From Megalobrama amblycephala (taxonomy: Eukaryota; Chordata; Actinopteri; Cypriniformes; Xenocyprididae): a stretch of DNA of 64,000 nucleotides. The stretch is from positions 29,787,451 to 29,851,450 of the forward strand of contig NC_063052.1 of the NCBI RefSeq assembly GCF_018812025.1, read 5' to 3'. This document shows, one piece after another, positions 49,996-60,232 of the stretch. The notes under the pieces were generated by a model. The model was given only the letters and a program-made list of their open reading frames with translations. It had not been told where the DNA came from and ran no database searches. Position 1 is the first letter of the stretch, and each line of letters starts with the position of its first letter. Position numbers and translations under genes: made by a program.

Positions 49996-49997
49996 TA
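49942..49997. repeat. TA-rich microsatellite
   Basis: TA run between copy B and the next MITE. Confidence 0.9.
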
Positions 49998-50157
49998 GTG
50001 CAGTCAAACAATTAATCGTGATTAATTGCATCCAAAATAAAAGTTTGTGTTTACATAATATATGTGTGTGTACTGTGTATATTTATTATGTATATATAAA
50101 TTCACACACATGCATGGATATATTTCACAAAAAAATATTTTATATTTATGTGTAAAT

Positions 50158-50222
<65 letters not shown>

Positions 50223-50284
50223 ATGTAATGTAATCACACTTTTATTTTGGATGTGATTAATCACGATAAATCGTTTGACAGCAC
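49998..50284. mobile_element. MITE with long inverted ends around a TA tract
   Basis: Ends GTGCAGTCAAACAATTAATC and, inverted, GTGCTGTCAAACGATTTATC, each followed by a CATCCAAAATAAAAGT motif. TA flanks both sides (49996-49997 and 50285-50286). The centre contains a 60-bp TA run at 50160-50219, so the whole element can fold into a hairpin. Confidence 0.75.
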
Positions 50285-50302
50285 TAAAATATATAGTCCA
50301 AG

Positions 50303-50397
<95 letters not shown>

Positions 50398-50398
50398 T
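50303..50398. repeat. compound CT/TA/CA microsatellite
   Basis: About 45 bp of CT, then about 32 bp of TA, then about 18 bp of CA. Confidence 0.95.
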
Positions 50399-50668
50399 TA
50401 GATCCACATATAATAATAAAGAGCACACAAAAGTCTTTAAAGTGCAATTACAAAAAAAAACAAAAACATGGAGGTCAAGATCTTGTCACATTCAAAATTA
50501 AAGCAGAACAGGACACAATAAAAGTGAAGGATTCACTGTAATGTGTTTTCATGAAACAGCTAATGCATCATAATCATGAACATTTGTCATTTGTTTGATT
50601 AAAGACTTTTTCAGTCCGATCTGTTGATGAGGATTTTAAGTATGATTGTCAGGGTCAAACCATCTGGG

Positions 50669-53062
50669 TTAGAACTTATGTGGCACTAAGAGCGTCGCAC
50701 GTGCAGTGCTGCGGCCACCCACATGCACCGACGCCCCACGCTTATTCTGCATGTCAAAATCAACAAAGTCCGAGCCGAATCTGAAGTCCCCTCTCCACGA
50801 GCCTGTTGTTAAGAAAGAGTTGTATCGATCATCCTTCTGCAAAGTAGTGAAGCGGCTCACGTCGGAGTAGCCAGGTGGCCCGTAGGTCGGAGGAAAAACG
50901 GGTAAGTTTGCAGTTGAGCGATACATATATCTGTGTCTACATAATCTCATATAGACCATAGCAATGATGAGCACAAATAAAAGACTGGACACGCCTGCCA
51001 GAGCCAGTATTAAATACAGAGTAAGGTCATTGTGAGCATGTGACTCATCTATGCCACGTGCAAAGAGCTCATCGATGATAGGCAAGCCGTCTTCAGTCAT
51101 AATATTAACAGTTGCAGTGGCAGACAAAGACTCAGGCCCATTATCACTCACAGAGACTAGCAAGGTTTGTTTGATCTCATCATCTTCAACAAATGGTCTT
51201 AGTGTCCGAATTTCCCCACAGTGCAGTCCAATCGAGAACAAATTAGGCTGTGTGGCTTTCACAATGCGATAGGACAGCCATGCATTGTGCCCTGCATCTG
51301 CATCAACAGCAACCACTTTAGTGACCAAATAACCTGCAGGAGCAGCTCGGGGCACAATGTCATCCGCAAGGTATCCATCAAACTGAACTGGGTAAAGAAC
51401 AACCGGAGAATTGTCATTCTGATCTGCAATAAAGACCCGGACAGTGCACGTGCTGGTGAACGCAGGGCTGCCTCCATCACGAGCCGTCACTTGAACGTTG
51501 AAGTGAGTGGATGTTTCGTAATCAAAGGGCCGTAGAGTAAATATCTCACCACTCTCTGCATTGATGGAGAAAAGAGAAGCTGCATCTTCTGAAAGAGAAT
51601 ACAGGATTCTAGCATTCTGCCCCTCATCTGCATCGTCAGCTCTGACTTTAACGACCGGGGTTCCCTGAGGCTGATTTTCTGAAAACTGGATGCTGTAGTC
51701 ACTGTGTCTAAAAATAGGAGGATTATCATTAACGTCTGTGACTGTTATGGCTACAGTTTTGCTGCTGAATAAAGGGGGAGTGCCAGAATCCACAGCAGTC
51801 ACTGTTATGTTATAGTGAGGACACGTTTCCCGGTCTAAAACTCCATCAATCACAAGCATAAAGTAATTTTTTACTTCTGATACAAGCTTAAATGGCACAT
51901 CATCAGATATCTCACACGTGACCCGTCCACTGGTGCCGGTATCAAAATCATAAACATGCAGCAAAGCCACCATGGTTCCAGGTGAAGCGTCTTCTGGCAC
52001 AGTAGCAGAGTTTGATTTAACTGCAATAACCGGTGCATTGTCATTCACATCTATCACATCTATGATGAGTTTACAGTGAGACGACTGTCCTCCTCCATCT
52101 TTGGCTTGTACATCCAGCTCATGAGAACTGGCCTCCTCGTAATCCAACATACCCGTGACTCTCACCTCACCCGTCACGGGGTCAACCGCCAAAATCCCCC
52201 TCGTCTTATCAGGCACGTGACTGAAAGAATAACTAACTTCCCCGTAAATCCCGCTGTCTAAATCGGTTGCATTTAATTTAACCAAAACAGAACCTCGAGC
52301 TGAATTTTCTTGTGCGCTGACTTTGTACACCCTTTGACCAAACACAGGAACATTATCATTAGCATCTAACACGTGAATGTGAATCGAAGCCGTTCCAGAA
52401 CGAGAAGGCCGGCCACCATCCACTCCACTTAGGGTCAGAAAGTGATCAGCTTGGTTTTCTCGATCCAAAGGCTTTTTGAGGACCAGTTCGGGATATGCAT
52501 TTCTGTCCATCTGAGTATTCATCTCTAAAGCAAAATATTCACTCTCACTGAGTTGATAATGCTGAACAGAATTAGCTCCTATGTCAGGATCGTGAGCACT
52601 TTCCAGTGGAAAACGCCTCCCTAGGACCGTTGACTCCAGTAGCTCAAGCTCAATCTGACCGTTATCAAATGCTGGGCTGTTATCGTTTATGTCCTGGATG
52701 TCCAAGAGGAGACTGTACACTTTGAGCGGATTCTCCAATAGGAGTTGAAATTGCAGGACGCAGGGTGCAGACTGTGCGCAAAGCTCCTCACGGTCCATTC
52801 TCTCACTCACCAACAGAGAGCCTGTTTCTGCACTCAGCTCGCAAAACTGTCGGCTCCCCTCAGCAACAACTCGAGCATTGCGCCTCATGAGCTCCGTCAC
52901 ATCTATTCCCAAATCTCTCGCCACATTGCCGATGATGGAGCCTTGCTGCATCTCCTCTGGAACCGAATAACGCACTTCAGCGAGAGAACCGCACATGCAA
53001 ATGAAGCAGAAGCAAAGCTGAAGCCAGAAATGTGCCAGCATGCATCTTGATAAACAAATCAT
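50669..53062 (-). CDS. orphan single-exon protocadherin (exon 12)
   Basis: Protein of 797 residues with its own stop codon. Signal peptide about 1-29, then EVRYSVPEEMQQG; EC1 loop CAQSAPC; six EC repeats with DINDN, DANDN, DVNDN, DVNDN and DQNDN linkers; helix LYLILALAGVSSLLFVLIIA; then a tail (FPPTYGPPGYSDVSRFTTLQ, GSWRGDFRFGSDFVDFD) unlike any other here. EC6 is not the homogenised version. No MAG|GTRAG donor follows the tail; the best phase-0 candidate is CAT|GTGGGT at 50723. No CSE in the upstream 250 bp and no RE1 nearby. It may be a beta-like or delta-like unspliced gene or a C-type isoform using the weak donor; I cannot choose between them. An alternative start is at codon 8. Confidence 0.9.
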   Translation of the reverse strand: MICLSRCMLAHFWLQLCFCFICMCGSLAEVRYSVPEEMQQGSIIGNVARDLGIDVTELMRRNARVVAEGSRQFCELSAETGSLLVSERMDREELCAQSAPCVLQFQLLLENPLKVYSLLLDIQDINDNSPAFDNGQIELELLESTVLGRRFPLESAHDPDIGANSVQHYQLSESEYFALEMNTQMDRNAYPELVLKKPLDRENQADHFLTLSGVDGGRPSRSGTASIHIHVLDANDNVPVFGQRVYKVSAQENSARGSVLVKLNATDLDSGIYGEVSYSFSHVPDKTRGILAVDPVTGEVRVTGMLDYEEASSHELDVQAKDGGGQSSHCKLIIDVIDVNDNAPVIAVKSNSATVPEDASPGTMVALLHVYDFDTGTSGRVTCEISDDVPFKLVSEVKNYFMLVIDGVLDRETCPHYNITVTAVDSGTPPLFSSKTVAITVTDVNDNPPIFRHSDYSIQFSENQPQGTPVVKVRADDADEGQNARILYSLSEDAASLFSINAESGEIFTLRPFDYETSTHFNVQVTARDGGSPAFTSTCTVRVFIADQNDNSPVVLYPVQFDGYLADDIVPRAAPAGYLVTKVVAVDADAGHNAWLSYRIVKATQPNLFSIGLHCGEIRTLRPFVEDDEIKQTLLVSVSDNGPESLSATATVNIMTEDGLPIIDELFARGIDESHAHNDLTLYLILALAGVSSLLFVLIIAMVYMRLCRHRYMYRSTANLPVFPPTYGPPGYSDVSRFTTLQKDDRYNSFLTTGSWRGDFRFGSDFVDFDMQNKRGASVHVGGRSTARATLLVPHKF

Positions 53063-53424
53063 GTTGTAAAATATTAATGGTTACATTTAAATAATAAAGA
53101 ATAAAAATAACGACGATAAAAGCGCATTCTGAAGTGATCCTCAAATAGCTGGGGTAGACACTGCGCTCTGATGCCTGCTCCTGTCGGCTTAGATTTTTAT
53201 TTTCATCTCTCTCTTTCTCTGCACGCCTACAGCACTCCCCTCCCCATCCACCGCTCATCTCTCCCTCCTCTGCTCGCTGTGCAACACTGATTAAACTGGG
53301 GCATCAGGACACACGGCAAAGATGAGATCACTTCCTAAGCTGTGTATAACATAAGAGCGTCACCCAGAGACCAAATGAAAGAGTTACAGACCCACAAACT
53401 CTTTTCACAATATATATATATATA
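53063..53424 (-). promoter_or_regulatory. upstream region of exon 12, no CSE
   Basis: Presumed promoter. Contains pyrimidine-rich and CTCCCC stretches at about 53205-53275, but no CCAACAGCGGCAC-like core. Confidence 0.4.
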
Positions 53425-53795
53425 CAGTCAAACCAAAATGTATTCAGACAACTTGAACATTTCATTCATTTATTCAGTTTATTCATTATAGTTTAAAAAA
53501 ATGGTAATAAAATATGAAAGATCTCAGAGATAAACTGTGTCAGAAAAATTCATCTTAATTATGTCAGATAACACTTAAGCAAAACATGGTCAGGACAAAG
53601 TGTCTGAATAATTTTTGGTTCCACAATTTTAACTATTTTTTCACTGGTAGTCCACTATATGAAGAATTTTTGGATATAATATGTCACAGTTTACTTTATT
53701 TTGCTATCCTCACTTATGTAAATAAACTATAGTGTCCTGCACCCACCAGTAAAAATATATCAAAAATATCAATGTCTGCATAATTTTTGTTTTGA

Positions 53796-53798
<3 letters not shown>
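53425..53798. mobile_element. short Tc1/mariner-like MITE
   Basis: Ends CAGTCAAACCAAAATGTATT and, inverted, CAGTCAAAACAAAAATTATG, with TA on both sides (53423-53424 and 53799-53800). No coding capacity. Confidence 0.7.

Positions 53799-53852
<54 letters not shown>
53799..53852. repeat. TA microsatellite
   Basis: Perfect TA run next to the MITE; it may have grown from the TA target duplication. Confidence 0.95.
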
Positions 53853-53855
<3 letters not shown>

Positions 53856-54337
53856 CCAAAAATTGGTTTCGTTTTTGCAATATTCAGAATGAATGAACAA
53901 ACATGGAACATAAAATTGTATTCATGAGAAAATCATGAGAAATTATCAACTTGCTTCCTAATTAAAATTCCCTTCTGGAAACGTATTTAAAAAGTCACTA
54001 TTTAGAATTTTATGTAAACTTCTAATATTGGTCAAATGGATAGGTGATGTCAGATGATCTGGTAAAGTCAGTTTCATAGGTTGCAACCTTAACACAAAAC
54101 AATAAGAGAAAAAACAAGAAAAGAAGAATTCCATATGAATGGTTGCCAGGGTGAGAAAAGTTATAGTTTACAGATCATTCTGATTAGCAAGATTTGATGA
54201 GACTACTGTCCAAAAATCTACTTTTGCAATGCCATTAAACAAAACAAATGTTTTTTTACTTCTGAAAAAAAAAATAAGAGTAAATGAAATTTCATGGTGA
54301 TAGCTCACATTAAGGAAATGTGGAACCAATTTCATAC
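53853..54337. other. spacer 3' of exon 13
   Basis: AT-rich, no gene, and no RE1-like site found. Confidence 0.5.
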
Positions 54338-56749
54338 CTTATTTTCAGAGGTACTTTCCTGCATAGCCTCTGCATCGAGCCCTTCAAGATCATCCAAAGC
54401 TGTCTTTTTCAGAGTCAGGTCAGCAGTCAGTGTGCCCTCATTATAAGATCTGACGAACTTGAAGTCACTAGTGCGCGAGCCCGTGGTCAGGTACGCGTCA
54501 TAATTGTAAGTGCTGCGGAGAGTTCCCGCGCCCTCCACCTCTGCGTAATTTGGAGGGAGATACGCGCTGGGAATGGCTACAGCTCCATCAAACAACAGTC
54601 TGGGCTTTCTCCTGCGACAAAACCTCACGGCCAGGATGATGATGATGAAGGTCAGGAAGAAAGTGGAAACGGACACCAGCGCGATGATCAAATAAAACGT
54701 CAGTTTGGAGCTGCTCTCGTCATGAGACATGTCTTTCAGTTCTGGAACTTCAGCCAAGTTATCTGATATGAGTAAATACAACGCGCACGTGGCCGAGAGA
54801 GAGGGCTGTCCGTTATCTCTCACGGACACAATAAGGTTCTGTTTCATGCTGTCAGATTCAGAAATGTCCCGCTGCGTCCTGATCTCCCCGCTGTGGACAC
54901 CGATAGTGAAAAGTCCCGGATCAGTCGCTTTAATAATTTGATACGAGAGCCACGCGTTCTGGCCAGAATCCGCGTCCACGGCGATCACCTTGGAGACCAG
55001 GGAACCCGCCTGCGCAGCTTTGGGCACCATCTCGGTCATGAAGGAGTTTCCCTCCGGAGAGGGGTATAATATCTGAGGGGAGTTGTCATTCTCATCCGAT
55101 ATGAAGACACTCACGCTCACGTTACTGCTCAGAGGAGGAGAACCGTTGTCTCTGGCTAACACGAGCACTTTGAAACTCTTCAGCTGTTCGTAATCAAACG
55201 ACCTCACGGCATGAATGACCCCGGTGTCTCCGTTAATGGATAGAAAGGAGGACACCGGTGCGCCATTGACATCAGAGGACAACAGAGAATAAACTACAGT
55301 GCCATTCTGTCTCCAGTCCGGGTCTGTAGCTGATACTGAACAAATAGAGGAGCCCGGTTTGTTATTTTCTTGCACATGAGCTCTGTAATTGTGCTCCTGA
55401 AATACAGGTGGATTATCATTCACGTCAGCTACAGTCAAGTGAAGATTCTTAGTGGAAGATAAAGGCGGAGAGCCCTCATCAGTAGCAGTGATTGTAAGAT
55501 TATAATCAGAGAGCAGCTCGCGGTCTAATTCACCTGTGGTCACCAGAGAATAGTAATTTTTGATCGAAGGAACGAGTTTAAATGGGACGTTCTGCTGAAT
55601 GGAGCAGCGCACCTGTCCGTTATTCTCAGAGTCTCTGTCCTGAACATTAATGATGCCAACCTCTGTACCGGGGAACGCGTTCTCAGGAATTGGGCCATTA
55701 AGTGATTTTACTATTATTATAGGGGCGTTATCATTAATGTCACTTACACTGATTATAACATTTGAATAAGATGTTAGACCTGAACCATCTTTAGCTATTA
55801 TTCGCAGACTAAATGTGGCTTCTTCCTCAAAATCTATTGGCCCTCTTATGCTAATGACACCTGTCTTCCGATCAAGGTGAAACAAATGTTTATAGTCTTC
55901 CATAACATGACCAAATTCATATGTCACTTCTCCATTTTGTCCCTCGTCAGCATCAGTAGCGCTCACTGTCACCACTACAGTATCTACAGGAGAATTTTCA
56001 GGCAGACTGACTTTATAGACGGCCTGACTAAAGACTGGAGCATTATCATTAGCATCCAGCACAGTGACGTGTATGGCTACAGTACCTGATCTCGGTGGAG
56101 TCCCGCCGTCTACCGCAGTGAGAATTAATGTCACCTCCTGCTCGTGCTCGCGATCCAGCTCTTTATTTAAAATGATTTCGGCGTACTTTTCTCCAAGAGT
56201 GTTACTTTGCACTGACAAAACAAAATATTCATTATTTTGAATCAAATAGCTTTGTACAGAATTTTGCCCAATATCTGCATCGTTTGCTTCTTCAAGCAAG
56301 AAGCGCTTGCCTTTAACGGCGGATTCCCTTATCTCCAGATTAATTACATCTTTACCGAAATAAGGACTGTTGTCGTTAACATCTTGAACCCGAAGACTGA
56401 TAGCATGTAATTCTAAAGGATTCTCCAGCACCAGCTCTTGCTTTAAAACACACGAATCTTTCTTTCCACACAGTCCCTCTCTGTCGATTCTCTCCGCTAC
56501 GGTCAGTTCTCCAGTATTCAGATTAATGTCACAGTATCGTTTTCTGTTACCTTCAGTATCAATACGAGCCTTACGAGATGAGAGTCTGTTCACATCGAGT
56601 CCGAGATCCTTTGCTATATTTCCAATCACAGATCCGCGTTTCATCTCCTCCGGGAAAGAATAGCTCACGTCTCCATAAGCGGTGTGCTCCATAAAAAAGA
56701 TGGAGAAGAAAAGACATAGTGTCGTCGCCAACAGTCCTTTATGCATCAT
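54338..56749 (-). CDS. clustered protocadherin variable exon 13 (third subtype)
   Basis: Protocadherin exon of 804 codons from [10 protein letters not shown]; the signal peptide ends near TAYG before [15 protein letters not shown]1 loop CGKKDSC keeps C-x5-C. EC1, the start of EC3, and EC4 through tail are nearly identical to exon 14; EC2 and the second half of EC3 are individual. Helix [22 protein letters not shown], then a basic FCRRRKPR stop-transfer and [16 protein letters not shown] with [18 protein letters not shown], a relative of the gamma/beta tail motif. The last segment [17 protein letters not shown] is unique. Donor AAG|GTATGA is in phase 0; read-through stops at 54332. Which constant exons it uses is not visible here. 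Confidence 0.94.
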
Positions 56750-56975
56750 GTTCGGTTGTGGACCAAATGTAGACTACTCGATATAAGATGACAAGCAAAT
56801 AAAGAATATATCAGTTTGAACACTAGCTCATATTCAGCTGTTCTAAGAAAGACTAAAGACAACCACCGTACAGACACCGGACATTCGGAGATAAAGAAAA
56901 TAGCAACGCAAATGGGTGGAGATAAAAGAAAGTGGATGCACAGGTCAACAGCGACACCATGAGGACCAAATGAGA
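56750..56975 (-). promoter_or_regulatory. promoter of exon 13 with CSE
   Basis: CSE core TCAACAGCGACAC at 56945-56957, 196 bp before the start codon, followed by CATGAG. Confidence 0.75.
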
Positions 56976-57231
56976 TGTTAATCCATACATAGATGTATAA
57001 ACTTAGCTAAACATATTTCTAACACGCCATAAAATCAAAATAGTTTCTTTAATCTTGAAATTAAAATAAAACAAAATGAGTGTTTTCAAACAGTCATTAC
57101 ACGATTAGAGAATTCTGTGATCAAGTGAGCGTTATATTATTGTTACACACTGAAACACAACAAAAAACCGCTGAACGACCTAAACAATCTTTTTCACAAG
57201 GCTGCATACACTACAGTACAAGCTACAACAC

Positions 57232-57252
57232 ATCAGCACCACGGACAGCGCC
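57232..57252 (+). promoter_or_regulatory. near-consensus RE1 (REST/NRSF) site
   Basis: Differs from the classical RE1 only at the first base (ATCAGCACC, AC, GGACAGCGCC). By position it was probably the site beyond the 3' end of exon 14 before the LINE inserted; it is now 483 bp upstream of the exon 13 start and 3 kb from exon 14. Confidence 0.8.
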
Positions 57253-57576
57253 AAAGGAAGTCAGACTTGTAATGGTCGACAATCGGTGGTTTGTAAAATT
57301 ACAGCTTTGTTTTCAAGCTCACTGTGAATTCGATCATAACAAATTGGCAAACACGAATTGCCACCATAATGGACATTCCCTTTCACCCTAAAACACAACA
57401 CAATGCAAGGCAAAATTCAAAATAAGTGGAAAACACCTGTGAACATTTCAAAACGGAAAATTCCTTCATTTTCCCACCGTATAAGTGGTTCTATTTTTTC
57501 ACGGATTTTTTTTTTCAGTGTAAATGTTACGCCAAAAAAGTTTATTTTTTTATTTATTTATTTTTTTTTATTTGAG

Positions 57577-60060
57577 AATAATAATAATAATAATAATAAT
57601 AAACTTTATTTTTATAAAGCACATTTAAAAGCAGCTTCTCAAAGCGCTGTACACAATACACTGCGTTCCAAATTATTATGCAATTGACATATCAGTAAGA
57701 TTTCTGTACATTAAACATTCAGATTTTAGTTTTTCTAAGAAAATGTTTGTTCGTTTATTTATCCATGTCTTTTTAGATAACTGGTATCAATCTCAGACAA
57801 AATAATTTGCCAGAAACCCTACTTAGAGGTTGTTCCACATTATTAAGCAAGTCACAGTTCTCATGCAATATGGAGAGGAAGAAAGATCATTCTGAAGATG
57901 AAAAGCATGAAATGGTGCAATGTTGTGCAAAAGGCATGAAAACAACTAATATTGTGTGAAACTGAATGGAGATTATCGAATTATCATAAGATTTGTGAGT
58001 GATTTAGAGCACAGCAGAACTCGGTCAGATAAAGGCTTATTGAGGAAAGTTCCTGTCAAAAAATTAATTGCATTAAAAGGGCAGCTATAAAAAAGCCAGT
58101 GTTGAGCAGCAAACAGGTATTTGAAGCTGCTGGTGTCTCTGGAGTCTGAAGAAGCTCTCCATGCAGGCTGGCAGTTGTGCATAAAGATGCATTTTAGACA
58201 CCACTAACCAAACCTCACAAAGTGAAACATTTTCATTTTCATCATTTTCAGGAAGATCTTTCTTCCTCCCCATATTGCATGAGAACTGTGACTTGCTTAA
58301 TAATGTGGAACAACCTCTAAGTAGAGTTTCAATAGATCTGGCAAATAATTTTGTCTGAGATTGATACCAGTTATCTAAAAAGACATGGATAAATAAACGA
58401 ACAAACATTTTCTTAGAAAAACTAAAATCTGAATGTTTATTGTACAGAAATCTTACTGATTTGTCTCTTGCATAATAATTTGGAACACAGTGTATTAACA
58501 ATACAGTTAATAAAAGTAAAAATAATGAAAAATAAATAATAATAATAATAATAAACATCAGCAAGCAAATGTAAGATTAAAAAATAGCCTCAAATTAACT
58601 TTAAAAGTTTCATATGTCTTAATTTCCCTAAGTTCAAGAGGCAGAAGAGCACAGAAAGAGAAAGCACTGAGATGGGAAAAAATATCTTTTAACAGTACTC
58701 TGAACAAAACAATCAAATGAAAGATTAGCATCAAAAATAACTCCAAGGTTCCTCACTTTGCTTTGGGTTTCCAAAACAGAGCCATCAAAAGTCAAAGACA
58801 GAGAACCAGCTTTGGAAATCTGATGATGGGAACCAATGAGCACAACTTCGGTTTTACCACTATTCAGACACAGGAAATTATTACTCATCCATGTTTTTAT
58901 CTCAGTAATACAGTGAGAAAGAAAAGCAGCGTCAGGGCGCTCATCAGGTTTAGAATGCATATAAATCTGCGTGTCGTGAGCATACAAGTGATAATGGAGG
59001 CCAAGCGATCTCAAGAGGTGGCCAAGCGGTGACAGATAAATCAATAAATGTTAGAAAGTAAAGGGCCCAAGACTAACCCCTGAGGAACACCAGTGAAAAC
59101 AGAACTAATCTCAGACCTATGGCCACCCTTGGGAATGAAATGGGAACGGTCAGTGAAATAGGATCTAAACCACTTCAAAACTGTCCCTGACACACCAAAC
59201 ACTCTTTTAAGACATGTGAGAAATAGATTGTTTTCAATAGTGTGAGAGAAATGAGGTCTTTCAGTCTCAATAAATGATCTATAGTCACACAGAAGATCCT
59301 TCCAAGTTAGATAATAAACATTCAAGCCAGTGAGATGAAATTTATGCTACATTTTCCAACAAACAGCCTTCTTAGTGCACAGAATGTTATTATACCATGG
59401 AGCAGAGCGAACAAAAGTAATCTTGTGTGACCTCAGAGGAGCAAAAGAGTCTGTTAGCAGCACTTCTGGAATGTTACAGATCGAATGGTAGGCACACATG
59501 AATGATGTAGTTCCAAATCAAAGCTGAGTGGTCTGACAGACCAATGTCAACAGATGTTAACTGTGATACAAATGAGCCGTTTGTAATCACAAGTTCCAGA
59601 GTATGACCTTTTCAGGACAGTTACCAATTGTGAGAGATTAAAACAGTCAAGTAGCAATAAATATTCCTTAGCTGTCGTAATCACTTTGGTCCATGAATAA
59701 ATCAATCCCTCACAATAAGAATTCTGTGGAACTTCAGGGTCAACACTTACTGATAATCAGCAAATTCTGACATAAACACTGCATGTGACTTAGTGTTAGG
59801 TGGTTTGTAGACTGTAACAATGATTGTAGAAGTAGAAGCAGAAATACTCAACAACAAACATTCAAATGATGAAAACTGAGGATCAAGAACTGCAAGTTGT
59901 AAACCACAATAATGCTGCTGCCTCTGCTAGATCTAAAATTCCAAAACCTGGAATCTGGTTAAGCAGGAGTATTTTCTTTATGCCAGAATTCAGTTAAAAA
60001 CAGCAAGTCCAAGTACTCTGAGAACTCAAATATAACAGACACTGCTAGATTTACTTATAT
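57577..60060 (-). pseudogene. L2/CR1-like LINE remnant
   Basis: Minus-strand non-LTR retrotransposon, degenerate. Endonuclease traces: LLFLTEFWHKE near 60000, TVYKPPNTKSH near 59800, SDHSALIW near 59530. Reverse transcriptase traces: FGVSGTVLKWFRSYFTDR and GVPQGLVLGPLLSNIY at 59041-59325, then a break, then LHYHLYAHDTQIYM and SGKTEVVLIG at 58634-59044. The catalytic YADD box reads YAHD, so the copy is dead. The 3' end near 57577-57657 has the AGCGCTTTGAGAAGC tail and an ATT repeat. It sits between exon 14 and its probable RE1. Confidence 0.8.
57659..58492. mobile_element. Tc1/mariner-type element inserted in the LINE
   Basis: Ends CACTGCGTTCCAAATTATTATGC and, inverted, CACTGTGTTCCAAATTATTATGC, with TA at 57657-57658 and 58493-58494. 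Inverted repeats run more than 200 bp inward (for example ACATTCAGATTTTAG on both arms). No transposase. It splits the LINE's 3' region, so it is younger than the LINE. Confidence 0.85.
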
Positions 60061-60232
60061 TTTAGAACTTTGATTTCTACATGCTTACATTGTATAGAAA
60101 TACATCCTAATATTTTCAATTTCGTGCTTGAATGAAATTATTCAATATAAAATGTTCTAAATTGTTTCTGCAAAATTAATCACAAAATCCTTTTTGAGGC
60201 AAAACCAAAAAAAAAAAAAAAACTTAACATAC

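Noticed and set aside
50160..50541. Frames with tyrosine-isoleucine and serine-leucine repeats
   Set aside because: Products of TA and CT microsatellites.
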